Counted from the stretch's first letter, positions 8,138 to 18,105 are shown. The stretch: 64,000 nucleotides of DNA from CAWDVK01 sp963805715 (GCA_963805715.1 CAWDVK010000020.1:620001-684000); one strand, 5' to 3'. Made by a program: numbers and translations. The notes: generated by a model from the letters alone, not told the origin.

Positions 8138-8740
8138 TCAGTCAGGGATCATGTCGAACTTGTCCGGGTCCGGCCCGGTGCGCTGGCTCTTGTTCAGGGC
8201 GCTGATCGCCTCGACATCCTCGCCCGACAGCTCGAAGTCGAAGATGTCGATGTTCTCCTTGATGCGGGCGGGAGTGACCGACTTGGGGAAGACGATGTCA
8301 CCGCGCTCGATGTGCCAGCGCAGCACGACCTGGGCAGGGCTCTTGTTCACCTGGCGGGCGGTCAAGTTGATCGTCGGGTCTTCCAGCACGTTCCCCCGGG
8401 CGATCGGCGACCAGGCCTCGATGGCGATCTGATGCTCGGCGCAGAACGCGCGGACGTCGTCCTGGGTGAAGTACGGGTGGACCTCGATCTGGTTGACCGC
8501 GCCGTTGCCCAGCTTGCTCGTGACGAACACGTCGGCGCGGTCGAGGCCGGACTTGCGGATAGCCTCACCGACTTCCCTCTCGTTGCCGTACATCTCGGCC
8601 GTGTCGACGTGCCGGTACCCGGCCTGCAGCGCCGTGCCCACGGCCTCGGCCGTGTCCTCGGGCTTGATCAGGAAGACGCCGAAGCCGAACTGCGGGATCG
8701 ACTGGCCGTTGTTCAGCAAGATGTCAGGTACTGCGCTCAC
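8138..8740 (-). CDS. Aldo/keto reductase with an internal in-frame deletion
   Basis: A 200-aa protein that aligns to AKR family oxidoreductases (normally about 275 aa) at both ends. It starts VPDILLNNGQSIPQFGFGVF, keeps the catalytic Asp (YRHVDTAE), Tyr (AEMYGNE) and Lys (VTSKL), then jumps from SKLGNG straight to AVNQIEVHPYFTQ. About 70-75 residues that normally carry the catalytic His (IHWP) and several barrel elements are missing. The reading frame is kept. The start is GTG 8740 with GGAGGAGAAT upstream. Likely inactive or a pseudogene unless the deletion is an assembly artefact. Confidence 0.8.
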   Translation of the reverse strand: MSAVPDILLNNGQSIPQFGFGVFLIKPEDTAEAVGTALQAGYRHVDTAEMYGNEREVGEAIRKSGLDRADVFVTSKLGNGAVNQIEVHPYFTQDDVRAFCAEHQIAIEAWSPIARGNVLEDPTINLTARQVNKSPAQVVLRWHIERGDIVFPKSVTPARIKENIDIFDFELSGEDVEAISALNKSQRTGPDPDKFDMIPD

Positions 8741-8985
8741 GACGGATTCTCCTCCGGCGGCGCGATGAACCGCCTGTTCGGATGCTTGGTCCACATCGCC
8801 TACCCGCACATCCCGGCCTTATCCGCGCCAGCCAGATTTTCCGCCCGGAGCCGGCACCGGCCGGGCCGCTACGCCGCAACAGCATCTCGAAGGCCGATCG
8901 CGCCCAGGCCCTCAGGCGCCTCGCCGCCCAGCAGCGACGATGGCGCGTCCAGGGCTGGGCCGGGCAGCAAGCGGCCTGACGGACC

Positions 8986-9981
8986 TCAGGCCCGGGCGGC
9001 ACGTTCGCGCAGCGCGGCGACGAGCGCGGGGATCACCTGGTTCAGGTCGCCGATCACGGCGTAGTCGGCGCGGGAAATGATCGGCGCGTCCGGGTCGGTG
9101 TTGACCGCGACGATGTGCCTGGCGCTCTGGCAGCCTGCCATGTGCTGGATCGCGCCGCTGATGCCGCAGGCCAGGTAGAGCTCGGGCGAGATCCTGGTAC
9201 CGGTCTGGCCGACCTGCTGCCGGTGCGGCCGCCAGCCCTGGCTGGTGACCACCCTGGAGACGCCCAGCGTGCCGCCGAGCAGGCCGGCCAGCTCCTCGAG
9301 GGCGCCGAAGCCCTCGGGGCCGCCGACCCCGCGGCCGCCGCCGACCACGACCCTGGCCGTCGCCAGCGAGACCCCGCTGCCGCGCTCCGCCGACTCCGCA
9401 GCGTGCACGTCGAGGTCGCCGTCCTGCAGCTCGGCCGTGATGACCTGGACCCTGGCCTGACCGGGCTCGGGGGACGGCCGGGCCGGCACCGCATCGGCGG
9501 CCACGGTCAGCAGCGCGGGCGATGCCTCCAGCACCGCGTCCTCCAGCACGCTGCCGGCCCATCGCTGCCGGATCAGCCGGATCGCCCCGGCACCCGCCTG
9601 CGGGTCGCCCTGAGCGGACACGCAGTTAGCCGCCACCGGCAGCCCGGTGATGGCGCCGAGATGGGCCATGACCTCGCTGCCGCGGTCGGTGGCGGCCGCC
9701 AGCACGGCTGTCGCGCCGGCCGATCCGGCCAGCTGGGCCAGGATCCGCGCCCAGCCGAGCGGAGCGTAGCCGGTGAGCCCGTCACCGCTGACGGCGAGCA
9801 CCTCGGCTGCCCCGAACGCCGACAGCACCGGGAGCGCCCCGGCGGGCGCCCCGCCGCCGATGAACACGGCGGCCAGGCTGTCGCCGGCCGGCGCAGCGAG
9901 GTCCCTGGCCAGGGTCAGCGCCCGGAGCGAGACATCCGCGACGCCGGCGCCATCCCGTTCGAGCAGGCAGAGCACGCTCAC
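8986..9981 (-). CDS. Electron transfer flavoprotein subunit alpha (FixB-type)
   Basis: A 331-aa ETF alpha subunit. The C-terminal FAD-binding domain is clear: VVVGGGRGVGGPEGF, then SQGWRPHRQQVGQTGTRISPELYLACGISGAIQH and IVAVNTDPDAPI. The partner beta subunit is 43 bp upstream on the same strand, and the flavoprotein at 10828-13347 directly precedes both. The inferred role is to accept electrons from that dehydrogenase and pass them to an ETF:quinone oxidoreductase. A second ETF pair in this window (30.3-33.9 kb) belongs to the mycofactocin operon. Confidence 0.88.
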   Translation of the reverse strand: MSVLCLLERDGAGVADVSLRALTLARDLAAPAGDSLAAVFIGGGAPAGALPVLSAFGAAEVLAVSGDGLTGYAPLGWARILAQLAGSAGATAVLAAATDRGSEVMAHLGAITGLPVAANCVSAQGDPQAGAGAIRLIRQRWAGSVLEDAVLEASPALLTVAADAVPARPSPEPGQARVQVITAELQDGDLDVHAAESAERGSGVSLATARVVVGGGRGVGGPEGFGALEELAGLLGGTLGVSRVVTSQGWRPHRQQVGQTGTRISPELYLACGISGAIQHMAGCQSARHIVAVNTDPDAPIISRADYAVIGDLNQVIPALVAALRERAARA

Positions 9982-10024
9982 CGGATCACCCGCCCGTCGC
10001 CGGGACCGGCGGCCGGCACCGCGA

Positions 10025-10822
10025 TCATGACAGCACGCCCAGCTCGTCCAGGAGCGCCACCAGGGCCGGGACGGCGTCTACCCCGGTGCCCAGCACCTCG
10101 GCCTGCTTCCGCTCGCCCTCCGGCACGCGCAGCCCCAGCTTCCGCAGTCCCTCAGCGCGGAACTCGGGCTGGAACCGCTGGATCTCCGCCCGCCTGGCCC
10201 GCAGCCGCCCCGGCAGCGAGGGATACCGGGGCAGGTTGATGCCCTCCTTGACGCTGACCACGGCCGGCAGCGCGAGGTCGTAGGCTTCCTCGACGCCCCG
10301 GTACTCGCGCCTGGCCCGCAGCCGGCCGGCACCTGGCCCGCCGTCAGCCAGCTCCAGGTTCTTGATGCCGGTCACGCACGGCAGGCCGAGCGCGTGCGCT
10401 ACCCGCACCGCCACCTGGTAGCCGCCGGTATCGGCTGCCTCGTTGCCGAACAGCAGCAAGTCCCACGGGGGCTCGTCGCTGGCGGCCCGGCGGCGGACCG
10501 TGTCGGCGATCGCCGCCGCGGTCGCGATCGCCCCCCACTCCCGGCCGTCGGTCTCCAGCAGCACCGCACGGGACGCCCCCAGCGCGAGCATGTCCCGGAG
10601 CTGCTCGGCCGCCTCCGCCGGTCCCAGCGTGAGCACCGTCGCGGTGCCGCCGGTCCGCTCGGCGATCTGCACGGCCTCCTCGACCGCGCATTCCTCGTGC
10701 GGGCTGACGGTGAACCCGGACATGCGGGTGTCCACGTCCTGGCCGTCCGACGTCAGCACCACCCGGCCGCCGACCATCGGCACGCGCTTGACGCAAGCGA
10801 GAACCTGCAGCTGCTCCGGCAC
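10025..10822 (-). CDS. Electron transfer flavoprotein subunit beta (FixA-type)
   Basis: A 265-aa ETF beta subunit. Visible features are the N-terminal LACVKRVP and MSGFTVSPHEECAVEEAV, the nucleotide-binding LLFGNEAADTGGYQV, and LPAVVSVKEGINLPRYPSLPGRLRARR near the end, the region that includes the recognition loop. It follows the 839-aa flavoprotein gene by 5 bp and precedes its alpha subunit, so it is almost certainly cotranscribed with the dehydrogenase. Confidence 0.88.
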   Translation of the reverse strand: MPEQLQVLACVKRVPMVGGRVVLTSDGQDVDTRMSGFTVSPHEECAVEEAVQIAERTGGTATVLTLGPAEAAEQLRDMLALGASRAVLLETDGREWGAIATAAAIADTVRRRAASDEPPWDLLLFGNEAADTGGYQVAVRVAHALGLPCVTGIKNLELADGGPGAGRLRARREYRGVEEAYDLALPAVVSVKEGINLPRYPSLPGRLRARRAEIQRFQPEFRAEGLRKLGLRVPEGERKQAEVLGTGVDAVPALVALLDELGVLS

Positions 10823-10827
10823 CGGCG

Positions 10828-13347
10828 TCAGCTCCTGACCCGCTCGTTGGCCGGGTCGAACAGCGGCGTCGAGCCGGCCACCGCGACCGTCACCGGATAC
10901 TGCTCGCCCAGGTACTCCACCGCCAGGGACGTGCCCTCGACCGCCTGATCGGGCGGCAGGTAGGCCATCAGCAGGTGCTGCCCGAGCGAGGGGCCGGATC
11001 CGGCGCTGGTCACGTAGGAGCGCCGCCCCCTCGCGTCCGCCAGCGGCTTGCCGTCCGGGGTCAGGACCGGCTCGCCGCCGAGCATGTAGCGCAGCTCGCC
11101 GGACGCCGACACATGGTCGTCCACGGTCAGCGTGCAGAGCACGGCCGCCGGGGGCGCCGCGCGCTGCTCCAGGTACGCGGCCTTGCCGACGAAATCCTGC
11201 CGCTTCACCGACGGCCGGGTCATCCCGGCCTCGACCAGGTTGTAACCGGCGTCCAGCTCGGCGCCGTACGCGCGGTAGCCCTTCTCCAGCCGGCCGGTGG
11301 TGCCGTACACGCCGATGCCCACCGGCACCAGGCCGCTAGGCCGGCCAGCCTCCCAGAGCGTGTCCCACACCCGCGCGCCCTGCTCCATCGGCACGTACAG
11401 CTCCCAGCCGAGCTCGCCGACGTAGGAGATGCGCGACGCCAGCACGGTGGCGCCGCCCAGCTCTATCGGGCGGCAGGTGCCGAACCGGAACCCCTCGGCG
11501 GACACGTCACCGGGAGTGACCTGCTCCAGGATGTCCCTGGCCCGCGGGCCCCACAGCCCCACGGTCGCCCACGCGGACGTTCGGTCCGACAGCGCCGCGG
11601 TGCCGTCGGCCGGCAAGTGGTCCCTGATCCACTTGGCGTCCATCATCCCGGTGGCGCCGCCGGTCACGACCCGGAACCGGTGCGGGCCGAGCCGCATGAT
11701 CGTCAGGTCGGCCCGGAATCCGCCGGCGTCGTCCAGGAAGGAGGTGTAGACGACGCGACCCACCGGGACGTCCATCTGCGCCACCGCGAGCGACTGGAGG
11801 GCGTCCAGCGCGCCGGGCCCGGTGATGTCCAGGACAGCGAAGGCGGACAGGTCGATCAGGCCCGCTGATTCCCGCATGGCCAGGTGCTCGGCGTTGATGA
11901 TGGGCGACCACCAGCGCGACTCCCACTCAGCGTCACGGTCCATCAGCTGGCCCGCGTACCGCTCCAGCAGCCCCGCGTTGGAGGCGTACCAGTTCGGCCG
12001 CTCCCAGCCGGCGGTCTCGATGAAGATCGCGCCGAGCTCGCGCTCACGGTAGTAGAAGGGGCTGAGCCGGAGCGGCCGCCCGGACTCCCACTGCTCGGCC
12101 GGATGCACGATCCCGTACATCTTGTTGAAGCCCTCGCGGGCCCGGCCGGTGACGTGCGCGGTGGTGCGCTGGTGGTCGTAGAAACGGGAGATGTCCGCCT
12201 CGTGAATGTCGATGCCGGGCGTCACGCCGCTCATCCACTCGGCGACGGCCCGGCCGATGCCGGGTCCCTCCTTGATCCAGCTGGCGGCGACCGACCACAG
12301 GCCGGGAACCTCCGGCGTCTCCCCCAGGGCCGGATGCCCGTCTGGCGTCATGGAGATCAGTCCGTTGATGGCATAACGAATGCCTGCCCGCTCATCTCCC
12401 AGCAGCTCCGGCATCAGCTCCAGGGCCTGGGCCAGCTGCGGATCGAAATCATCCTGGGTGAACGGCATCTCCGTCGGCGAGAGCACGGCCTCCTCGATCG
12501 ACGGGATGCTGTCGGGCGGCACGATGATGGGGCGGTGCGCGTAGGAGCCGACCTCCATGTCGCCGCCATGCTGGCGCTCGTACATGTTGGTGTCGACATC
12601 CCGCACGATCGGGTAGGCGATCTCGCCGACGGTGCCGTCGAACAGCGGGATCGGCCCGACGCTGATCATCTGGTGCACGATCGGAGTCAGCGGGATCCTG
12701 GCCCCGGCCATTCGCGCGATCCGCGGGCTCCAGACGCCGCAGCAGATCGCGCACACGCCGGTCTCGATATCGCCCCTGGTCGTGCGGACGGCGCTGACCC
12801 GGCCGTCAGCGCTCTTGTCGATGCCGAGTACCTCGGCTCCGGCCAGCACGTGCAGGGCGTCCAGCTGCTGCGCCTGCTCCCGCATCAGGGTGCCGGCCCG
12901 CAGCGAGTCGACCACGCCGACGGTCGGGAAGTGGGCTCCGCCGAGTATCACCGACTCGTCCAGGTAAGGGACGAGCTCGCGCACCTCGGGCGGCGTGAGC
13001 AGCTGGGCGGGGATGCCCCAGGCCCTGGCGGCCGAGCATCGCCTGCGCAGCTCCTGCATCCGGGCGCGGGTCCTGGCGACCTCGATGCCGCCGCTCTCGG
13101 TGAAGACGCCGAGTTCCTGGTACTGCTCGGTGCTGTCCCTGGTCAGCTCCATCATCATCTTCGAGTACTCGATCGGGAAGATGAAGTTGGAGGCATGCCC
13201 GGTTGAGCCGCCGGGATTCGGCATGGGCCCCTTATCCACCAGGACAAGGTCGGTCCACCCGAGCCGGGCCAGGTGGTAGGCCAGGCTGTTGCCCACGATG
13301 CCCGCGCCGATGATGACGGCGCTCGCCCGGCCGGGGATGTCAGTCAT
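10828..13347 (-). CDS. FAD-dependent dimethylglycine/sarcosine dehydrogenase-like protein with GcvT domain
   Basis: An 839-aa fusion. Residues about 8-390 form a DAO-type FAD domain with VIIGAGIVGNSLAYHLARLG. GSTGHAS places His51 where related dimethylglycine enzymes bind FAD covalently. Residues about 430-830 are the folate-binding GcvT/aminomethyltransferase region (for example GLIDLSAFAVLDITGPGALD and ISYVGELGWELYVP). Known relatives oxidise N-methyl groups of dimethylglycine or sarcosine and pass the C1 unit to THF. Context supports this: a permease upstream, an ETF pair downstream and folate enzymes nearby. The exact substrate is inferred. Confidence 0.82.
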   Translation of the reverse strand: MTDIPGRASAVIIGAGIVGNSLAYHLARLGWTDLVLVDKGPMPNPGGSTGHASNFIFPIEYSKMMMELTRDSTEQYQELGVFTESGGIEVARTRARMQELRRRCSAARAWGIPAQLLTPPEVRELVPYLDESVILGGAHFPTVGVVDSLRAGTLMREQAQQLDALHVLAGAEVLGIDKSADGRVSAVRTTRGDIETGVCAICCGVWSPRIARMAGARIPLTPIVHQMISVGPIPLFDGTVGEIAYPIVRDVDTNMYERQHGGDMEVGSYAHRPIIVPPDSIPSIEEAVLSPTEMPFTQDDFDPQLAQALELMPELLGDERAGIRYAINGLISMTPDGHPALGETPEVPGLWSVAASWIKEGPGIGRAVAEWMSGVTPGIDIHEADISRFYDHQRTTAHVTGRAREGFNKMYGIVHPAEQWESGRPLRLSPFYYRERELGAIFIETAGWERPNWYASNAGLLERYAGQLMDRDAEWESRWWSPIINAEHLAMRESAGLIDLSAFAVLDITGPGALDALQSLAVAQMDVPVGRVVYTSFLDDAGGFRADLTIMRLGPHRFRVVTGGATGMMDAKWIRDHLPADGTAALSDRTSAWATVGLWGPRARDILEQVTPGDVSAEGFRFGTCRPIELGGATVLASRISYVGELGWELYVPMEQGARVWDTLWEAGRPSGLVPVGIGVYGTTGRLEKGYRAYGAELDAGYNLVEAGMTRPSVKRQDFVGKAAYLEQRAAPPAAVLCTLTVDDHVSASGELRYMLGGEPVLTPDGKPLADARGRRSYVTSAGSGPSLGQHLLMAYLPPDQAVEGTSLAVEYLGEQYPVTVAVAGSTPLFDPANERVRS

Positions 13348-13500
13348 GAGATTGGTTCCTGTCCGTCCGTTGCTGCCAGTCGGCTCGAAGTCCGCGCGGT
13401 TGCCCGCCCGGGCCTGTCAGTCCGGGCGCACCAGCCCCGCTGGCCGCCAGCGGCGGAACAGCGGGGCCGATGCCAGAGACACCCGCGACGCGGGAGCTGC

Positions 13501-15117
13501 TTACTCGACCGGGATCTCCTTGTTGATCATGCCTAGGTCGATGCCCTGCCGCTTGCGCACCACCCGTGCCACCACGTACACGATGACGGCCAGCACGTAC
13601 ATCGCGGCCATGAAGATCAGCGAGGACTTGTTGTTCACGAAGTAGAGGCTGTTGGAGAACCACTCGTACAGGTTGAAGACCAGCAGCGCGATGGTGACCC
13701 AGCCGGCCAGCGGGACGATCGGCACGCCCAGGAGCTTGAACCGGCTGGCCGGGGATGCCGCCCACAGGTCCGGCTTGCGCCACGGCAGGATCACCACGGC
13801 GATCGCGCTGAACAGGTAGGTCACCGCGATGACGAGGGTGGCGTCCAGCGTGTAGTTCCGGAAGGTCAGCCAGTACGCGTAGACCGCGCTCAGCCCGACG
13901 GCCGGGAGCAGCATCAGGATGAGCGAGTAGAACGGCACCTTGCGCTTCTCGGATACCTCGGCCGCCCGGTCGGGGAGCACCCGGTCGAAGGCGGCGGCGA
14001 AGATGACCCGGGTCGAGGACAGGAAAAGGGTGCCCACCCAGCCGAAGAACCACAGGCTGAGCGCCAGGATCAGGATGACCTGGAACGCGGTGTTGTGCAC
14101 CAGCCAGCCGGCGAACATGAACGGGTACGGCCAGATGCCGAACTGCGGCGTGAGGTTGTAGTCGAGCGAGTTGAGGTTCTGATAGAAGGCCCAGCCGATG
14201 GTCTTGTCCACCAGCAGCAGGAAGACCAGGGTGAGGATGACGGTGATCCACAGGCCGGAGAACATGCCGGTGAAGACGCGCTTGAAGTCGCTGGCCCCGC
14301 GGATCTCGCCGTACAGGGTCGAGCCCCAGTTCGGCCACAGGATGAAGAACATCATCGCGGGGACCAGCAGCATCGTCGGGCCGATCGGCCCGAAGCCCAG
14401 ATTCGTGGTGGTGTAGCCGGCCTTCGCCGCCGCGTGGTTCGTGGCGGCGTACGCGTTCTTGATACCGAATATCTTCTGCGCCTCATAGTTGAACGAGCTG
14501 ATGAAGCTCGCGTGCGAGTTGACCAGCAGCAGGACCACAACGACGGCGAACGCGATCAGGCCGCCGGCAAAGCACCATTTCTGGATCCTGGCATAACCGC
14601 CCATGCCGAGAGAGACGAAGATGCCGGCCACCGCGATCGTGATCAGGCAGACGACGAAGATCCCGTTCTTGGACGCGAACCAGGCAGCACCGCCAGGGTC
14701 GCCCAGCGTGGCCCACAAGGGCTGGAACAGCTGCACCGACAGGATGTTGCCGTAGATGGGCGCCCACAGCCAGAGGATGAACCACCAGCCGGTGGCGGCC
14801 ATCACGAAGCCGATGCCGCTGCCGAGGATCCGGGTCTGCCAGACATAGTCACCGCCGGCGCGCGGGATCGTCACGATCAGGCCCGTATACGCGACTACCA
14901 GGAACGACACCAGGACGGCCGAGATCAGGATCGCCGTGATCAGCTGGCCCTTGGGGAAGGCGGGGCCGGCGAAGGTGAACTCGTAGATTCCCAGCGTGAC
15001 GAAGTTCGTGGCCAGGCAGGCGTAGATCATCGAGTCGCGGACCGACCAGCCGCGGACGAGGCCTGTTGCCTTCCTCAGGAAAAGTGTGGGCGTCTCGCCG
15101 ATGGATTCAGTGGCCAT
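13501..15117 (-). CDS. APC-family amino acid/amine permease
   Basis: A 538-aa membrane protein with about 12 hydrophobic segments and the APC-superfamily early motif TIPRAGGDYVWQTRIL (GGDYV). It has a large family-typical loop (about residues 205-245) and charged termini. It lies directly upstream of the dimethylglycine/sarcosine-dehydrogenase-like gene (153-bp gap), so import of an N-methylated amino acid or betaine breakdown product is the likely job. The specificity is inferred only from context. Confidence 0.85.
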   Translation of the reverse strand: MATESIGETPTLFLRKATGLVRGWSVRDSMIYACLATNFVTLGIYEFTFAGPAFPKGQLITAILISAVLVSFLVVAYTGLIVTIPRAGGDYVWQTRILGSGIGFVMAATGWWFILWLWAPIYGNILSVQLFQPLWATLGDPGGAAWFASKNGIFVVCLITIAVAGIFVSLGMGGYARIQKWCFAGGLIAFAVVVVLLLVNSHASFISSFNYEAQKIFGIKNAYAATNHAAAKAGYTTTNLGFGPIGPTMLLVPAMMFFILWPNWGSTLYGEIRGASDFKRVFTGMFSGLWITVILTLVFLLLVDKTIGWAFYQNLNSLDYNLTPQFGIWPYPFMFAGWLVHNTAFQVILILALSLWFFGWVGTLFLSSTRVIFAAAFDRVLPDRAAEVSEKRKVPFYSLILMLLPAVGLSAVYAYWLTFRNYTLDATLVIAVTYLFSAIAVVILPWRKPDLWAASPASRFKLLGVPIVPLAGWVTIALLVFNLYEWFSNSLYFVNNKSSLIFMAAMYVLAVIVYVVARVVRKRQGIDLGMINKEIPVE

Positions 15118-15194
15118 TTCCGCCTCTCAGTTATGGGGTCGCGCATGCGGGATCCGGACATGCCCGTCATGCTCCCATGTACCGGAACCTAGTT

Positions 15195-16133
15195 CTAGCC
15201 GTTGACAAGCAGATACCGGGCGACTTTTGCCTTTTTCGGGTTCAGTTCTATGACGGCGCCCTGCAGCACGCCATCGCCGTAGACACTGCCCGGATTGATG
15301 GCCAGCGTCCGGCCCATCCGCTTCACGCCGCGGCTCTCATGAATGTGCCCGTGCACCGATAGCAGCGGCTGGTGCTTGAGGATGGCGTCACGGACCGCGA
15401 TGGAGCCCACCGGCTTCATCACCGCGCCGCCGTGCGTGGGGCGCAGGTTCGCATCGAGCGCCGGCGCCTCGTCCAGCCCGCTGCCATAGGGCGGGGCGTG
15501 GAAGTTGAAGATGGTCCGCTCCATGTCCGGCACGAGGTTCGCCACTGCCTCGATCTTGGCGGCAATCTCGGGCTCGGGCGCCTCCCGGTAGGTGTCCCAG
15601 GGAGTCGGGTTGGTCCAGCCCATCGAGACCAGCTGGAAGCCGTCCAGGTCCAGCATCTTGCTCTCGGCGAAGCTGACGCAGGGCGACTGCTCCAGGACGT
15701 CGTCGATCTCGAAGATGTCGTCGTTGCCGCCGTTGAGGATGCACGGGATCTGGCCGCCGCGCAGCTTGCCGTCGGCCATGTCCAGCCAGCGGTCGAGCGA
15801 GCTGAGCATCTCGGTGGTGAACCTGGCGTCGACCGCGCCCTCCTCCTTGCTGAGGTGGGTCAGCTCATCCGGGCTGACGATCGCCGGGTAGAAGCCGCTG
15901 TTCCTGATCCGGGTCTGGATGGCCTCGAGTTCTTCCCTGGTCTCCAGCTGGAAGGTCTCGCCGCGCAGCGTGACCTGCCAGCGGCCGCCATGGTCGATGA
16001 TCGGCACCATTGCCTTGCCGGTGACATCGCCCCCGAGCACGACCAGGTCAGCCTTATAGAACGCCGCGGCGTTGAGGAACTTCCGCCAGCAGACCTCGGA
16101 ACCGTGGATATCAGTGGCGAAGAAAATCTTCAT
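15195..16133 (-). CDS. Calcineurin-like metallophosphoesterase
   Basis: A 312-aa metallophosphoesterase. Metal-binding motifs are in the usual order: FATDIHGSEVC (DxH), VVLGGDVTG (GD), CILNGGNDDIF (GNxD; GNH in most members), FNFHAPPYG and LSVHGHIHESRG (GHxH). It includes a long insertion between motifs 2 and 3 (about residues 50-135). It precedes the permease by 77 bp and may be in the same operon. The substrate, a phosphoester or cyclic nucleotide, is unknown. Confidence 0.82.
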   Translation of the reverse strand: MKIFFATDIHGSEVCWRKFLNAAAFYKADLVVLGGDVTGKAMVPIIDHGGRWQVTLRGETFQLETREELEAIQTRIRNSGFYPAIVSPDELTHLSKEEGAVDARFTTEMLSSLDRWLDMADGKLRGGQIPCILNGGNDDIFEIDDVLEQSPCVSFAESKMLDLDGFQLVSMGWTNPTPWDTYREAPEPEIAAKIEAVANLVPDMERTIFNFHAPPYGSGLDEAPALDANLRPTHGGAVMKPVGSIAVRDAILKHQPLLSVHGHIHESRGVKRMGRTLAINPGSVYGDGVLQGAVIELNPKKAKVARYLLVNG

Positions 16134-16229
16134 AGGCTACCGGCCTTTGCAGCTGCTTCCCGTGCAACGGTGTAGCACCCGGCGCAACCGGGCGTCAAGC
16201 GCCGTAACGGCCAAAAGGCGACGCCAGGC

Positions 16230-17081
16230 TCAGTGACCTACTTCCTCCGGCAGCTCGTACCAGCGAACCCGGTCGCCGACATTCGCCCGCAGCTTCCACT
16301 TAACACCCTTGGGCGCCGAATTGGCGATCTCCAGCAATTGCCGCGACTGAGCGAGCGGGTCGAATGGCGGCTGCGGCGGCAGCAGCTCCGGATGCTCGGC
16401 CGCGAGCCCGGGCAGCTTGGCCAGGCTGCCGGTGACCGTGCGCCACCAGCCCCAGTCAGCGGCGAGCAGCTTGCTGAAGCGGTCGGTGTCCAGCTGCGGG
16501 GCCGGCCCGGATGATCCTTCTCGCGGCCCGCCGGGCTCGCCGCCCGCCCCGGCGCCAGCCGCCGCGTGACGGCCGCGCTCGCGCCCGCCGCCGGCCTGGC
16601 CGAGCGGCAGCGCGCCGAGCAGCTGGAGGATGTCCCTGGCGTCCTTCTCGTTCAGCTCGACGATCTGCAGTTTCGAGAGCAGGACGTCCATGGCATCCAG
16701 GGTGAGCGGCCGAACGCCGAAGGTGCCGCGGAAGTCCAGCACGTGGCACATGGACAGCCGGTCGACCATCACGTCGATGGGCCGCCCGGACGGCGCGACG
16801 AAGTACATCTGCCGGTCGCCGTTCAGGTTGTTGAACCGGCGGTCCGGCTGGCAGCCGCTGCGCTCCAGGAATGCCGCAACGTCCTTGCGCCCCCTGGACA
16901 GGCACGCGAAGTCAATATCCTGATCACGGCGCAGCCGCGGCGGGAAGTCAGGGCAGATGACGCGCACGGCCAGCCCGCCGAGCAGCTTCAGGCCGAGGCC
17001 CGCCTCGGCGGCGGCCCCGGCCAGGGTCATTGCCTCAGGCAGCGGATCGTCAACGGGCGCGGCCGGCTGCTGACTGGTCAT
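16230..17081 (-). CDS. Nucleotidyltransferase-fold protein
   Basis: A 283-aa protein with a minimal nucleotidyltransferase core: LLGGLAVRVICP (GG start of the fold) and RDQDIDFACL (DxD metal motif), then a strand with PIDVMVDRL. The C-terminal half is poorly conserved, with a Gly/Ala-rich linker at about residues 165-195. It resembles antitoxin or toxin-associated (AbiEii/MNT-type) and tRNA-modifying nucleotidyltransferases, but no partner toxin is visible. The neighbouring genes are a metallophosphoesterase and an IclR regulator. The function is open. Confidence 0.6.
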   Translation of the reverse strand: MTSQQPAAPVDDPLPEAMTLAGAAAEAGLGLKLLGGLAVRVICPDFPPRLRRDQDIDFACLSRGRKDVAAFLERSGCQPDRRFNNLNGDRQMYFVAPSGRPIDVMVDRLSMCHVLDFRGTFGVRPLTLDAMDVLLSKLQIVELNEKDARDILQLLGALPLGQAGGGRERGRHAAAGAGAGGEPGGPREGSSGPAPQLDTDRFSKLLAADWGWWRTVTGSLAKLPGLAAEHPELLPPQPPFDPLAQSRQLLEIANSAPKGVKWKLRANVGDRVRWYELPEEVGH

Positions 17082-17297
17082 CCCTGCTCCCTTTCTCCTG
17101 CCCGCCCCCCGCCCCCGCCCTTACGCCCCTACGCACCCGCCGCCCTGTTATTCCCGCCCCCGCCCTCCCGCCATGCCGCCCCGCCATTGGCCGCCACCCG
17201 CCTTTTTCCGGGGATGCCCGGTGCGGCGTCCGGCGTCAACGGCACAATACAGCTCAGCCTGGACACGCACGCGATCCGGCAGTTGACTTCCGCTACG

Positions 17298-18044
17298 ATG
17301 CGCGGCCATTCTGGTTGCGTGTCCGAGAATGGAGTTGCCGCCGGCGCAACTTACCAGTCGGCGGAACGAGCTCTGGCCATCCTGACGAGCTTCGATGACA
17401 CCCGTTCGGAACTCGGCGTGACCGAGATGGCCAGGTCGCTGGGCGTGCACAAGTCGACGGCGTCGCGGCTGGCCGCCGTGCTGGAGCGGTCCGGGCTGCT
17501 GGCCCGCAGCGGGCGCCGTTACCGGCTCGGGCTTGAGGTGATCCGGCTCGGCACGCTGGCGCTGCGCAGCTTCGATTTCGTCGCCTCCATGCAGCCGGCG
17601 ATGGACAAGCTATCCCGGCGAACCGGCGAGACCATCAACCTCGCCGTGCCCGATGGCGGCGGGATCCTGAACGTGGCCGAGATACCCAGCACCTACATCC
17701 TCAGCTGCTCGGGCGGCTGGATCGGCCGCCGGACCCAGCCGCACGCCGTGGCCAACGGCAAGGTACTGCTCGCCTACGGCGCCATCCCGGTTCCCGACCA
17801 GCTCGACCGCTATACCGAGCACACCATCACCACCCGTGCCGCGCTGGAACGCGAGCTGGCGCGAGTTCGCCGGGCTGGCTACGCGACCGCGGTCGCCGAG
17901 CTGGAGGACGGCCTGGTCGCCGTGGCCTCCCCGGTCTTCGATGCCGCCGGGGCCTGCGTGGCCGCGCTGTCGGTGTCGGGGCCGGCCTACCGGATGCGGC
18001 CGGAGAACCTGGCCGAGCTCGGCAGAATCTGCGCGGCCTCGTGA
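17298..18044 (+). CDS. IclR-family transcriptional regulator
   Basis: About 248 aa. The N-terminal winged helix is clear: YQSAERALAILTSFDD, LGVTEMARSLGVHKSTASRLAAVLERSGLL. The C-terminal IclR effector domain follows, with RTGETINLAVPDGGGILNVAEI, and LLAYGAIP. The start is ATG 17298, with GTG 17319 possible. It immediately precedes and probably controls the aldehyde dehydrogenase, fhs and cyclohydrolase genes, and may also act on the divergent amine-oxidation operon. Confidence 0.88.
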   Translation: MRGHSGCVSENGVAAGATYQSAERALAILTSFDDTRSELGVTEMARSLGVHKSTASRLAAVLERSGLLARSGRRYRLGLEVIRLGTLALRSFDFVASMQPAMDKLSRRTGETINLAVPDGGGILNVAEIPSTYILSCSGGWIGRRTQPHAVANGKVLLAYGAIPVPDQLDRYTEHTITTRAALERELARVRRAGYATAVAELEDGLVAVASPVFDAAGACVAALSVSGPAYRMRPENLAELGRICAAS

Positions 18045-18105
18045 GGCTGCACGGCCGGGCGGAGCCGCGGCTGCGCTCGCCGCAGCCGGGGAGGGCAGGG
18101 CGGAG

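Noticed and set aside
16566..17297. 492-aa version of the IclR regulator
   Set aside because: The first 240 codons are antisense to the nucleotidyltransferase gene.
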